64,000 nucleotides of DNA from NCBI GenBank assembly GCA_963402885.1, contig OY727096.1, forward strand, positions 13,249,820 through 13,313,819, given 5' to 3'. The notes beneath the pieces are model-generated. The model saw only the letters and a program-made list of their open reading frames with translations, made no database searches and was not told the DNA's origin. The number at the start of each line of letters is the position of its first letter. Positions within the stretch are counted from its first letter, which is position 1. A program made the position numbers and the translations under genes. Shown piece after piece: positions 57,101 through 57,949 of the stretch. Source of the stretch: Antedon bifida. Taxonomy: Eukaryota > Echinodermata > Crinoidea > Comatulida > Antedonidae.

Positions 57101-57303
57101 TCTCTTTTTTTTTTAAATAAAAAAATAATTACAGTATTTTAGTATTGTTTTTTTTATGCAAATTTTTTTTCTACTAAAACTTTAACATTTAAACTCTAAA
57201 ATACTTACAGTTTTCCCATACTTCTGGTGTAAATTGCTAAATATATCAGTTCCACTGTATGGTCTGTTTTGTTTATTCAAATATTCTAAAATTGCATTGG
57301 CAG
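3056..57303 (-). CDS. PSMC3IP: HOP2 / PSMC3IP homologue, six internal exons over 54 kb (partial gene)
   Basis: This is the gene for homologous-pairing protein 2, which with MND1 forms a nuclear heterodimer that stimulates DMC1/RAD51 strand invasion in meiosis. Six minus-strand exons with GT-AG borders join in matching phases (95, 90, 112, 71, 129 and 60 nt), giving about 185 codons; the human protein has 217. In order they encode the winged-helix start (QNRPYSGTDIF), the rest of that domain (EKIYGKQKVYCCDQ), a leucine-rich coiled coil over two exons, the basic segment (HWRKRKRM) and the C-terminal motif (DAILEGYPKNKK). All match HOP2 in family order. Introns are about 22.1 kb, 222 bp, 18.9 kb, 10.8 kb and 1.65 kb, filled mostly with transposable elements. 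Exon 1 (start codon plus a few codons, ending in phase 1) and the last exon (acidic tail) were not found; the last exon probably lies left of the window. No stop or frameshift breaks the exons, so the gene looks functional. Confidence 0.95.
3116..4767. other. HOP2 intron (1.65 kb)
   Basis: The intron holds the tRNA fragment at 3741 and GGCCTAG-rich sequence at 3800-3920. Nothing else is recognised. The open frame at 4110-4349 (minus) has no family features. Confidence 0.6.
3741..3780 (+). pseudogene. 5' half of a tRNA-like sequence (SINE head or tRNA pseudogene)
   Basis: GGTTCTGTGGTCTAGTGGTA begins an acceptor/D-arm region with a good A box (TGGTCTAGTGG, 3748-3758) and an anticodon-arm-like CTCGC...GCG. 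The T arm is absent. It is probably a truncated tRNA-derived repeat. Confidence 0.5.
4768..4896 (-). CDS. PSMC3IP: PSMC3IP exon 6 (basic C-terminal domain)
   Basis: The exon is 129 nt, 43 codons, phase 0 at both ends. It begins IKSGSEKLEKLKSAGNHVTE and ends HSENMKHWRKRKRM. The NHVT-E-KE...W-RKRKRM pattern is diagnostic of HOP2 (human NHVTPEEKEQVYRERQKYCK then EWRKRKRM). The acceptor is a long T tract plus GTGACAG; the donor is GTAAAT. The open frame running past the donor (to about 4642) is intronic. Confidence 0.95.
4963..5005 (-). mobile_element. Possible Helitron-type 3' end
   Basis: On the minus strand a short hairpin (ACGC-GA-GCGT) is followed five bases later by CTAG and then T, the CTRR-T pattern of Helitron 3' ends. 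No matching 5' end was located. The call rests on this short motif only. Confidence 0.3.
5355..5700. repeat. Left arm of the long inverted repeat
   Basis: Pairs with about 8770-9105. Shared blocks are GTTAAAAGCAAA, AATATGTTGCCATTTTTT and AAGATGGCCGCCAATAC. Confidence 0.65.
6060..7301 (-). pseudogene. Decayed ORF inside the long-inverted-repeat element
   Basis: Minus-strand open pieces (7301-7023 and 6722-6504) are separated by stops. The second contains FFAHDHLNYGRLLQLYHF, resembling an A-x-D-x-x-N-Y-x-R motif found in uncharacterised transposon-linked proteins of marine invertebrates. The piece is too short and broken to name a superfamily. The link to the element rests on position. Confidence 0.35.
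7430..8300. repeat. Degenerate tandem region
   Basis: Phrases like TATCAAAATGACCAGAATTG followed by TACCGGGAA recur at about 7433, 7745, 7810, 7890, 8075 and 8290 with irregular spacing. It is an old, diverged tandem repeat in the centre of the inverted-repeat element. Confidence 0.5.
7506..7663. mobile_element. 158-bp MITE with perfect terminal inverted repeats
   Basis: The ends GCTTGGTTCCCACTAG and CTAGTGGGAACCAAGC are perfect 16-bp inverted repeats. Inner CGACGCAA-type sequence continues the symmetry. It is inserted inside the larger inverted-repeat element. No clear target duplication is seen. Confidence 0.8.
8770..9105. repeat. Right arm of the long inverted repeat
   Basis: Inverted, diverged counterpart of 5355-5700. 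It has the same GGCGGCCAT palindromic core and the TTTGCTTTTAAC end block. Confidence 0.65.
9280..9316. repeat. DIRS inverted terminal repeat, 3' side of element
   Basis: A 37-bp sequence containing CCCGACGCGCACGCGCACCC. It is the exact inverted copy of 14088-14124. Confidence 0.93.
9427..9538. repeat. DIRS internal complementary region
   Basis: The 112-bp block joins the complements of the two element ends: 77 bp matching 9212-9288 inverted, then 35 bp matching 14112-14146 inverted. Both matches are perfect by eye. In the DIRS replication model this is the template that aligns both ends to form a circle. Confidence 0.95.
9838..10836 (-). CDS. DIRS tyrosine recombinase ORF
   Basis: This is the integrase of the element, a lambda/Cre-type tyrosine recombinase. 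Counting from 10641, Arg97 lies in SSSRLQTL, His206 and Arg209 in AHSVRAAA, Trp232 in AGWRNEHT and nucleophile Tyr241 (or 242) in LNRYYNKP, giving the R-H-x-x-R-W-Y set. The frame is open well upstream of any ATG, back to 10836, and adds an N-terminal core-binding segment (ILQSWRRSTWKQYNSQLTKF). It overlaps the RT ORF in the -1 frame, and stops at 10848 and 10839 bound it. The run CCTTTTTG at 10836-10829 sits at the start of the overlap, so a -1 frameshift is one plausible way to express it; re-initiation or splicing are others. Confidence 0.9.
   Translation of the reverse strand, partial: PFCLQAIRAELYNKGISNTAADVILQSWRRSTWKQYNSQLTKFIDFCEIRGITWQQLNTGHVLDFLIKLKDEGLGYSTISMAKSAIVNFLEILDINMKESIELKRFMKGLFNFNPPTPKYAQIWDVRLVTDYLRRTINDDTLSLKEFTIKVALLLALLSSSRLQTLYNFKFSNMNIENEAITFYICTLLKTSRPNNTGQLVVFHKSEDPALCPVRTILKYREKTSNLRENKDRFFICHKKPYAEASKDTIARWIRTGLSEAGVDTTKFKAHSVRAAASSSAKLRNVPVDLIMKTAGWRNEHTLNRYYNKPIKFVENPSFQQALLRKVDSSTH
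10788..13982 (-). CDS. DIRS gag-like / reverse transcriptase / RNase H / methyltransferase-like ORF
   Basis: The 1,064-codon open frame is uninterrupted. Residues 1-430 are a gag-like region with an acidic patch and a basic, Asn/Tyr-rich tail. The RT domain (about 470-720) has Asp562 in VDLKDAYF and the catalytic YIDD at 626-629. RNase H (about 785-910) has Asp792, Glu831, Asp856 and Asp907. The C-terminal region (935-1020: DLFASRHN, YAFPPF, VVPNWPTQ) matches the methyltransferase-like domain of DIRS elements. The frame has no ATG at its 5' edge. A good ATG at 14046 lies in another frame and stops after about 44 codons. It would connect if one A of the A6 run at 13930-13935 (minus sense) were absent, so this copy carries either a one-base insertion or a translational shift there. 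The C-terminus overlaps the recombinase frame by about 49 nt. Confidence 0.93.
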   Translation of the reverse strand: MQLQLHLYSIRWLSPPKKARKAGSSCTITRPPKEGNTHSNSDAVAIAGPSCTNVLQPNQQVGVGLNYEARVENLERLVEQQVKETKAAQQINESTHDLLSQLMTQMSSQCHNNEYDDSSSVVSLTSNIYDRHHQYERDVSDLEEGEVTGTQLSKKDENPERPATNSNSKVKGPLPPGFAARFAVSNELAPAVSQELADTLTYLLHSHMSESVMTELIKSYPIPENLEALMVPKVNPTIWDSITPRARSNDLKFQKVQKPLIKGITALAKLVDGNESSEIAQDTIGLLANANFELLALRKEMLKPEINAKYTHLCKPSIKPTEYLFGDLSTTVKKLDEERKATAGLFNFKSYQPKTRSNNYRYQPYNRNGKPFLGQTRRHKWSTNNYNQTKFYQGKKDLKQQPKRYESIDNISISPNNKVNKHNNLDIVGGRLRSYIHRWKKYTSDPYILNAVSGYKIEFDKAIPYHLKGKIPHPYKLSNMDMEAIDDQIVKLISKGVVKPAMYEHDQFVSNIFTRPKKDGGFRMILDLSKLNEYVTYKHFKMEMFGNALTLISPGVYMTSVDLKDAYFTVPIAESDTKYLKFVWKDNLYKFVALPNGLSSGPRLFTKLLKPPIAFLRSRGHILLVYIDDILCINQSEDLAGGTARETSELLASLGFIINREKSVMNPTQIITFLGFEINSISMTVSLPYHKKEEIRVQSKHILTLSHTTIRKVAQFLGKIIATLPAVEYGKLHYRALEKEKILALKINKGHYDRPISISVNGRDDILWWQNNVKDAYKLIYHGYPDLTIETDASGLGWGATDGHTHTGGRWINKDLDIAYATGALNINYLELLAAFFGLKALSRERKAKHIRLKVDNTTAVAYINNMGGAKSIACNKISKAIWSWCIENNFWISAEYIPGRDNIIADAKSRQFKDETEWMLNKELFIKITKTFGELDIDLFASRHNAQLPKYISWKPDPDSIGIDAFLQNWSSAKLYAFPPFCLIGRCLQKILTDNAIVIMVVPNWPTQYWYPKLLSMMVGEPLRFKNTKHALTLHGSDDCHPLYNRLNLFACRLSGRNSTTKE
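14088..14124. repeat. DIRS inverted terminal repeat, 5' side of element
   Basis: A 37-bp sequence containing GGGTGCGCGTGCGCGTCGGG. It pairs with 9280-9316. The outermost 22 bp (14125-14146) are found again only in the internal complementary region. Confidence 0.93.
14222..14740. repeat. Duplicated ~85-bp block
   Basis: 14222-14306 and 14649-14735 are diverged direct copies: AAAACACCTCTATTCGGGGC versus AAAACACCCCTATTTGTGGC, both followed by AAATCGT and ending AACTCAAYTTAATTAGTA. No function is evident. Confidence 0.6.
15061..15598. mobile_element. ~540-bp repeat with ACCTCCGCC ends and tRNA-like head
   Basis: The left end has ACCTCCGCC (15064-15072) and the right end its complement GGCGGAGGT. 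Inside are a tRNA-like segment (15183-15250), a poly-T run, and two direct copies of TTTGGTGAGAATCGGATAAA (15355 and 15493), each next to a GACCTTGACC-type phrase. The last part is a CACACA microsatellite plus GGGGTGAAAATATAACCTCC. Repeats with this CCTTGGCGGAGGT end are widespread in aquatic animals (recalled, not checked). Confidence 0.65.
15183..15250 (+). pseudogene. tRNA-derived SINE head
   Basis: An A box TGGTGTAATGG (15187-15197) and a near-consensus B box GGTTCGAGTCC (15231-15241) have tRNA spacing. The acceptor stem does not pair well, so this is a pol III promoter-bearing SINE head rather than a tRNA gene. Confidence 0.65.
15674..15744 (-). CDS. PSMC3IP: PSMC3IP exon 5 (coiled coil)
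   Basis: The exon is 71 nt: two bases complete the split valine codon, then 23 codons, ending in phase 0. It reads LSGLNSSISTKDAKDKIAEI then TQK, matching the human segment ELSSALTTPEMQKEIQELKK. The acceptor is TTTCCACAG and the donor GTGTGT. It lies just right of the tRNA-headed repeat at 15.06-15.6 kb, so insertions have come within about 75 bp of a coding exon. Confidence 0.9.
15976..16690 (-). repeat. Repeat family K, copy 1 (inverted)
   Basis: This segment is an inverted, diverged copy of the 26100-29035 region. Shared landmarks are AACAAGAAATATTTCTTAC, the GGGACAATATATC motif, TTGTCTGTCAGACAATGG, and the GACCTTAGC/TTGATGAAGTGACCCC block. It begins about 230 bp right of HOP2 exon 5. Confidence 0.75.
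17280..17520 (+). pseudogene. LINE reverse transcriptase fragment (thumb region)
   Basis: Translation gives DPTLLQNQLNSNLNKIAK, a stop, then LEENRLTLNIKKTKFMIFGT. This is the typical post-YADD segment of Jockey/CR1-like LINEs. It is isolated and broken. Confidence 0.75.
18811..18990. repeat. Cluster of CTAGAAAACTCAGAT palindromes (left)
   Basis: Half-sites CTAGAAAACTCAGATATCTG and their complements alternate head-to-head several times, giving nested perfect palindromes. A matching cluster lies at 19534-19614, so the two may be the ends of one 0.8-kb element. Confidence 0.7.
19180..19275. repeat. GGTACGAGTT(A/G)-type degenerate tandem repeat
   Basis: Four spaced copies of GTACGAGTT. The same motif forms longer arrays at 41570-41650 and 42018-42213. 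Confidence 0.55.
19534..19614. repeat. Cluster of CTAGAAAACTCAGAT palindromes (right)
   Basis: The same half-sites as at 18811-18990, including the shared GTTCCATTTTGGAAC-type centre (here 19548-19562, there around 18967-18982). Confidence 0.7.
19848..20400. repeat. 20-bp minisatellite of palindromic ACAAAATTNATTTTGT units
   Basis: About 27 tandem units of roughly 20 bp, consensus GACAAAATTCATTCTGTGTA. Each unit is itself a near-palindrome. The array ends exactly at a 27-bp-arm palindrome (20401-20468). Confidence 0.9.
20401..20468. repeat. Perfect 27-bp-arm palindrome closing the minisatellite
   Basis: Arms 20401-20427 and 20442-20468 are exact complements (CCGAGCCTACTCAAGCGTGG and onward) around a 14-bp AT loop. 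Confidence 0.9.
20497..21036. mobile_element. TTAA MITE, full copy A
   Basis: 540 bp bounded by TTAA on both sides, with terminal inverted repeats AAGATGTATTGTCCC and GGGACAATACATCTT. TTAA targets and this form fit piggyBac-type MITEs. Other copies: 47716-48166 (full), 21831-23401 (interrupted), 24598-24928, 37011-37521, 35465-39349 (interrupted) and 58400-58690. Confidence 0.85.
21295..21742 (+). pseudogene. LINE 3' end (RT C-terminus and tail)
   Basis: The open piece at 21306-21515 reads NHFQHNIRYSGPTFWNDLPL then SFLSKLKSHLISKY, the standard C-terminal sequence of Jockey/CR1/L2-like LINE ORF2. A T-rich 3' UTR and a GAATTGAATTGAA tail follow. It is a 5'-truncated copy. Confidence 0.9.
21831..23401. 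mobile_element. TTAA MITE copy E, split by a Helentron-like insertion
   Basis: The left 34 bp (TTAAAGATGTATTGTCTCCC onward) and the right part (23083-23401, ending GGGGACAATATATCTTTAA) make one MITE. The piece 21865-23082 is foreign. Comparison with the copy at 24598 shows the target was ...GAAAAA|TAAGATTT. Confidence 0.85.
21865..23082 (-). mobile_element. Non-autonomous Helentron/Helitron-like element, complete copy
   Basis: The element is inserted between A and T inside a MITE, with no target duplication. On the minus strand its 3' end is an 8-bp-stem hairpin (AACTCGTC/GACGAGTT, 21873-21894) a few bases before CTAG-T. Subterminal inverted repeats GGTTATCCGCAC (21897-21908) and GTGCGGATAACC (23069-23080) are perfect, and the second forms its own hairpin at the 5' end. 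This combination (subTIRs, 3' hairpin, no TSD) fits Helentron-associated elements. The interior is non-coding, with CGCGCG-rich stretches at 22560-22720, GACGTGCTCGTATGACGTGA near 22470, and a long poly-A at 23008-23036. Confidence 0.75.
23402..24526. other. Intron segment, nothing assigned
   Basis: No element or exon is recognised. Open frames at 23551-24500 (minus) lack family features. A short CCGACCGACCGAC repeat occurs at 24108. Confidence 0.4.
24527..24602. repeat. Exact inverted copy of the array/palindrome junction
   Basis: These 76 bp are identical, inverted, to 20352-20427: the palindrome arm plus the last units of the 20-bp array. The flanking CGCCTTCTAATTTAAATG is also shared. 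The copy runs straight into a TTAA MITE that has lost its left end. Confidence 0.85.
24598..24928. mobile_element. TTAA MITE, left-truncated copy
   Basis: Matches the inner and right part of the TTAA family (CATTGTCTGACAGACAATTT, ends GGGAGACAATTATCTTTAA). Its left terminus is replaced by the palindromic array remnant. Confidence 0.75.
25150..25435 (+). mobile_element. LINE 3' UTR and tail
   Basis: A T-rich segment ends with GTGAGGGTCATTAATGATCA, GGACCACCCTCGCAAAATA and an AAATAAATAACTAAATAA tail, the form of a 5'-truncated LINE 3' end. The complementary GTGAGGGT and ACCCTCGC could pair as a short hairpin. Confidence 0.55.
26168..27964 (+). pseudogene. LINE ORF2 fragment: reverse transcriptase
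   Basis: One reading frame is open from the truncation point to 27964 except for a single TAG at 26825-26827. It starts in the basic linker (WEIKKAKEKYYRYK, NPRKWYDKVKQICG). RT motifs follow: VPPGEIPPVIIKEF, RPISLTPL, FGNVKGISTSHYL, VDFSKAFDR, GVPQGTKSGPSLF and the catalytic FVDDLTF (FVDD in place of YADD). The thumb (MALNPNKYKSVEINF) and C-terminus (RTERFKNSTLPFLIN) complete it. It belongs to the Jockey/CR1/L2 assemblage; the clade is not assigned. Endonuclease is missing by 5' truncation, and the single stop suggests a fairly young copy. Confidence 0.9.
28174..28536. mobile_element. 363-bp inverted-repeat element in the LINE 3' UTR
   Basis: The terminal inverted repeats are 38 bp with four mismatches: 28174-28211 and 28499-28536 (GTTCAGAYCTAYGGAGTTAT core). 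An inner partial copy of the same end lies near 28224-28245. No clear target duplication. Confidence 0.8.
29530..30285 (+). repeat. Repeat family K, copy 3
   Basis: Direct, high-similarity copy of 25475-26165 that continues through the uninterrupted ATAATCATTG junction into CAGTCCATTAAAATTTTTG, then stops. The subrepeats are the same. Confidence 0.85.
30286..31640. other. Intron segment, nothing assigned
   Basis: AT-rich, with no recognised coding or RNA feature. Confidence 0.4.
31640..32060. repeat. Copy of the Helentron-like interior
   Basis: Diverged direct copy of 22075-22720: ATGATGACGTCATAACAATTTTAAA, then GATTGACCTAGACAATAT, then GACGTGCTCGTATGACATGA, then AGAAAAGGCTGGAAAAACAT. The phrase TGGACAAATTACTAGAAAAGGC is locally duplicated. 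Ends not found. Confidence 0.7.
32640..32880 (+). pseudogene. LINE RT fragment
   Basis: Pieces in shifting frames read SGGVPKRTILAPIIF and then a segment like YVDD-L followed by GDALATLGLESLSNHQMS. This is a broken RT palm region. Confidence 0.5.
32921..32957 (+). ncRNA. Hammerhead-ribozyme-like motif
   Basis: CTGATGA (32921-32927) is followed by a GGGC/GCCC stem (32929-32932, 32940-32943) and GAAA (32944-32947). After it, AGC-TCT-GCT-A gives a minimal stem III and a cleavage-type UA. That is the conserved hammerhead core, like those described in Penelope-like elements. A flanking stem I could not be formed by eye, so activity is doubtful. Confidence 0.4.
33116..34042. mobile_element. ~0.93-kb element with GGCATCACAAAA inverted ends
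   Basis: GGCATCACAAAA near 33116 and TTTTGTGATGCC near 34030 form inverted ends. Both sides are flanked by a 32-bp direct repeat (CATATACATATACATGTGTT and on, to GAGGCCT; 33084-33115 and 34049-34083 approx.). The interior is non-coding. Confidence 0.55.
34140..34211 (-). pseudogene. tRNA-derived SINE head
   Basis: On the minus strand an A box TGGTCTAATGG and B box GGTTCAAATCT have tRNA spacing, with a good anticodon stem (TCTGC/GCAGA). The acceptor stem has mismatches, so it is a tRNA-like SINE head, and a TTTTTCTCATTCTC tail follows. Confidence 0.7.
34635..34746 (-). CDS. PSMC3IP: PSMC3IP exon 4 (coiled coil)
   Basis: The exon is 112 nt: 37 codons plus one base (phase 1). It encodes KKLPNVDENELKEMDEKIKQ then LDEKLKTSRDHCREKER. 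This charged, heptad-like stretch corresponds to the start of the HOP2 leucine-zipper coiled coil that pairs with MND1. The acceptor is TTACTTTTAG and the donor GTACTG. The trailing G joins the first TT of the next exon to give a valine codon. Confidence 0.9.
34969..35058 (-). CDS. PSMC3IP: PSMC3IP exon 3 (winged-helix, second part)
   Basis: The exon is 90 nt, exactly 30 codons, phase 0 at both ends. It reads SVVRSCEELAKEGNIIEKIY then GKQKVYCCDQ. The signature E-K-x-Y-G-K-Q-K-x-Y aligns with human EKMYGKQKIYFADQ, the beta-wing of the HOP2 winged helix. The acceptor CTCCTTACAG and donor GTAGGT are canonical. The next intron is only 222 bp, the one junction here free of insertions. Confidence 0.95.
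35120..35460 (+). repeat. Promoter-like repeat, copy 1
   Basis: Shared with 60085-60440 (direct) and partly with 46740-46900 (inverted). It contains TATAAATCCCAACATGCATT, resembling a TATA word next to a ZNF143/STAF-type CCCANNATGCATTG site, and CGAAAATACCGGGTTT. It starts about 60 bp upstream of HOP2 exon 3. Confidence 0.65.
36840..38570. other. Unassigned insertion inside the Tx1-like LINE
   Basis: The plus strand is strongly purine-rich from about 37520 to 38420, unlike its surroundings. The longest frame (38023-38412, 129 codons) shows no family I recognise. A TTAA MITE sits at 37011-37521. The short phrase GAGTTTGCTGATTGGAGGAG (36960) recurs as GAGTTGCTGATTGGTGGAGA (37530) on the other side of the MITE. 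Confidence 0.4.
37011..37521. mobile_element. TTAA MITE copy C (inverted, left end lost)
   Basis: Inverted relative to copies A and B. Right end AAAGGACAATACATCTTTAA; interior GGCTCGAATTTTCGACTTAA matches. The left terminus is degraded in an A-rich tract. Confidence 0.8.
39350..40250 (-). mobile_element. Helentron-like copy with tRNA-like insert
   Basis: The left boundary is A|CTAG with hairpin TTGTCACTATGACGAATT, then AGGTTATATGCATTGATTTA. The interior matches 53059-53520 and, inverted, 57950-58354. The right end was not defined. A tRNA-like segment lies inside at 39690-39756. Confidence 0.6.
39690..39756 (-). pseudogene. tRNA-like segment
   Basis: On the minus strand, an A-box-like TGGCTCAGTGG and a weak B-box-like GATCGAGTCTC have tRNA-like spacing. 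A decayed relative is at about 53385-53425. Confidence 0.45.
40251..41560. other. Intron segment, nothing assigned
   Basis: AT-rich, no recognised coding or RNA feature. The frame at 40754-41038 is not supported by any motif. Confidence 0.4.
41570..41765. repeat. GTACGAGTTGG repeats and an ACGTAC palindrome cluster
   Basis: 41570-41645 has tandem GTATGAGTAAGCCAA / GTACGAGTTGG units; a stretch of about 65 bp recurs almost unchanged at 42060-42125. 41655-41750 is a run of ACGTACGT palindromes spaced by AT sequence. Confidence 0.65.
42018..42213. repeat. ~17-20-bp minisatellite, GGGTACGAGTTGGCCAA type
   Basis: About ten degenerate units of GGGTACGAGTTRGCMAA. Related to 41570-41645 and 19180-19275. 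Confidence 0.75.
42230..43950. other. Intron segment, nothing assigned
   Basis: No exon, RNA gene or clear element. AT-rich throughout. Confidence 0.4.
43956..45040. mobile_element. 1.1-kb fold-back element (near-complete inverted repeat)
   Basis: The ends are inverted copies built of a CCTAAGATCACGAAAGCTAA-type motif (43960-44032 versus 44982-45036). Inner blocks also pair: 44040-44110 with 44690-44760 (TTATCCTGAATACCACACCT / AGGTGTGGTATTCAGGATAA), and 44165-44215 with 44475-44535 (GCCAAAAGAGCAACA / TGTTGCTCTTTTGGC-like). The whole element could fold into one long hairpin. Confidence 0.8.
45270..45390 (+). repeat. Penelope-like terminal fragment
   Basis: GAACGATCAAAGTATATTGA then TCGAAACGTAGAGAAACTCA, then CCAGTTCTTTTCAGAACTAT and GTGGTGTACCGCAAACTTTA. 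The same blocks occur at 48176-48700. Confidence 0.5.
45470..46660 (+). mobile_element. Helentron-like copy, opposite orientation
   Basis: The 3' end is at 46660 on the plus strand: hairpin AATTCGTCAAAGTGACGAATT, then CTAG (46657-46660), then T. The interior is a diverged inverted relative of 22075-22720: GCGCACGATTCT, GTGACGTCACCAAATGGCCA, TCACCTA phrases. A 0.45-kb part is internally repeated (45830-46100 versus 46160-46440). Confidence 0.6.
46740..46900 (-). repeat. Promoter-like repeat, copy 2 (inverted)
   Basis: Inverted, diverged copy of 35130-35250 and 60095-60240: GTGCAATGCATTCTGG, TTTCACATTTTAAACTGTTT, AAAGACGAAAAT. Confidence 0.55.
46900..47715. other. Intron segment, nothing assigned
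   Basis: AT-rich, no recognised feature. Confidence 0.4.
47716..48166. mobile_element. TTAA MITE, full copy B
   Basis: Bounded by TTAA with AAGATGTATTGTCCC / GGGACAATACATCTT ends. The interior closely matches copy A (CTTTAAGTCGAAAATTCGAG), with a deletion of roughly 90 bp. Confidence 0.85.
48176..48697. mobile_element. Palindromic Penelope-like terminal element
   Basis: The ends are inverted: GTACACCACGTATATTAGTT (48180-48199) and AACTAATATACGTGGTGTAC (48672-48691). Inside, 48326-48395 and 48598-48665 also pair (TTGATCGAAACG and TTTCTGCATTCTC blocks). The left arm carries the 21-bp array. On the minus strand CTGAGGA-[stem]-GAAA recalls a hammerhead-type core without stem III. No coding region remains, and assignment to Penelope-like elements is by resemblance only. 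Confidence 0.5.
48198..48323. repeat. Six tandem 21-bp units
   Basis: Six essentially identical copies of TTCTGAAAAGAACTGTTGAG+G. The inner TTCTGAAAAGAA is itself part of an inverted repeat. Confidence 0.95.
48873..48878 (-). terminator. Candidate polyadenylation signal AATAAA for the Ig receptor gene
   Basis: AATAAA on the minus strand lies about 155 nt after the receptor stop codon. AT-rich DNA makes chance hits common, but position and strand fit. Confidence 0.45.
49033..50922 (-). CDS. Intronless type I membrane Ig-superfamily receptor nested in a HOP2 intron
   Basis: The 629-residue frame is uninterrupted. Residues 1-18 form a signal peptide (MYVLIQLLIVTFVYVSHG). Ig-like domain 1 has Cys41, Trp57 and Cys109 in the D-T-G-x-F-x-C context. 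A less regular second domain has Cys139, 159, 213 and 226. A third has Cys256, Trp269 and Cys305. Several N-x-S/T sites occur, then a Ser/Thr-rich stalk (about 325-372). The membrane helix is about residues 378-399, followed by a basic stop-transfer stretch. The tail of about 230 residues has proline ligands at 554-563 (PPPLPAPRRP) and 593-600 (PPIPPPRS), Y-x-N motifs at Tyr451 (YENV) and Tyr581 (YVNL), and a twice-repeated RR-x-NSEI. These suggest SH3 and GRB2-type SH2 recruitment, hence surface recognition with tyrosine signalling; no specific family is recognised. ATG at 50922 is chosen because the signal peptide follows directly. It has no introns, so a retrocopy origin is possible. Confidence 0.9.
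   Translation of the reverse strand: MYVLIQLLIVTFVYVSHGAVTWRVEPKDIIAFTGETVTMSCIASGTNSSRSERQFQWYKLYDPRRLSKNHILLSSTPTDRISVEIDKPRKRYSLMIRNVTEEDTGQFQCILKDGNVPEIHSDVIVLNVIEPPIEGYTPCKHYNGSKMLLTPSGQATIRCESMLDDFKPNPSATRSAHSSWPDVDRTLSVLNLQNGTVLLKETEQSNKNSVQFCSTNSAALSAPESCTLLPDLPKLPVLILPSNKAIDYGDDLSFQCIMVQSWEIIEYRWYIEGALQPSSMFLANNSQSLSMKNIKGAIGEYKVICQVTDRWHLSINATAIIMMKNAPTVTTIEPIRVAKPSTSVASTTTFVSSSPIASKSQPNNVVESATSMDMQHISILVGPMMACIILFVFSIVVLWYHSKLKKERQNLKNQSKDQKSEDIANQAIQLRGRRYSDSVINRQSVLYETDYENVESVSRHRSLYIDQPSKNFMRGSHTMMPPVHANLKVKIEVPNLTAALSQSDPNLHAFEVIQNQDTVSSTITDTTFVKTETFIETENEAIIDISELAEEDIPPPLPAPRRPNSEIANRICDNQNKDHYYVNLGRQARLQRIPPIPPPRSCNGNIPYGLPFRRSNSEILHPGKITLPT
51268..51294 (-). promoter_or_regulatory. 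Candidate promoter of the Ig receptor gene (CCAAT box and GC box)
   Basis: About 350 bp upstream of the receptor ATG lie a CCAAT box (ATTGG on the plus strand, 51270-51274) and a GC box (GGGGGCGGG, 51285-51293), 10 bp apart. This is an isolated GC-rich spot in AT-rich intron DNA. The start site itself was not located. Confidence 0.45.
51295..53055. other. Intron segment upstream of the Ig receptor gene
   Basis: No exon is supported. 52088-52115 (minus) has an acceptor-like CTCTTTAG before GGTGGTGGTATTGGATCGG and a GT, but nothing links it to a gene. Confidence 0.4.
53059..53950 (-). mobile_element. Helentron-like copy
   Basis: The left boundary is A|CTAG (53059-53062), then hairpin TGTCACTATGATGA and AGGTTATATGCATTGATTTA. 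The interior runs through sequence shared with 39350-40100 into the TTTGACGTGCTCGTATAACG block (53747). The right end was not defined. Confidence 0.6.
54511..54620. repeat. Three tandem ~44-bp units
   Basis: ATTTGTGCAAACATTTTACC then TTCAAATGTGCTAACCAC, repeated three times with small changes. Confidence 0.85.
54621..57208. other. Intron segment left of HOP2 exon 2
   Basis: Contains clustered CTACG-rich palindromic words at 55135-55230 and 56690-56800 (TACACGTAGTCTACG type) and GGCCTAGCTAGCTAGCC at 55502. No coding feature. The CTACG clusters could be the ends of one element, not demonstrated. Confidence 0.35.
57209..57303 (-). CDS. PSMC3IP: PSMC3IP exon 2 (winged-helix, first part)
   Basis: The exon is 95 nt. 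Its first two bases complete a codon carried from exon 1; 31 codons follow, ending in phase 0. It reads AANAILEYLNKQNRPYSG then TDIFSNLHQKYGKT, matching the N-terminal winged-helix DNA-binding domain of HOP2 (human ...LRYLQEQNRPYSSQDVF...). The acceptor is a T-rich tract plus TTAG just above 57303. The donor is GTAAGT at 57203-57208. A 22-kb intron containing the Ig receptor gene follows. Confidence 0.93.
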
Positions 57304-57949
57304 CTAAAAAAGAAAAGAAACAATACCAAATTTAAATAAAGAAAAAAAAATTAAAATAATTGCACACTTTTTAACATAGATCAGACTATCTTTATTAGGG
57401 TTAGGTTCAGGTGCAGCAAACAATAACAGATTTAATACCATAAACTGAACCAACCCTAGTCTGACCTATACCCCTTTTCCATAAGCTAAAACCAACCTGT
57501 CATGTCCAGATAATTTTCTATTAGCATCTGACTACCCAGGGGCCAGGAATGACACAGGTTGCTTGTATTACAGTGGCAAATGGCAACACCTGTGTTAATC
57601 TAAAAGTAATCAAAATATCGCCCTCTCACGCATGAAGAGACACACTAGCAACCGTCTGCTCACATCATTATACCTGACAATAAAAAATACTGTGTATGTA
57701 CAAAAAAAAAATAACCATACTTTTTATTAAATGAAAAAACAAAGAACAAAAAAAAATGTGAATTTTCCCTTATTTAGATATTGCATCTATGAAAAACGAA
57801 AAAGAATTTGTGAATTGTTTTTGTGAAATTTATTTGTACCAATCTTGCTCTAATGTAAAAAAAAATTTACGTAAATCAATTACTGTATTGAATTTAGGAG
57901 ATACCATTATTTTTCTTAGGGGTGTTTTCAGGAATTTCATACATGGGAA

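Noticed and set aside
57430..57480. Minus-strand ATGGAAAAGGGG followed by GTATAG as HOP2 exon 1
   Set aside because: Phase does not fit the two leading bases of exon 2.
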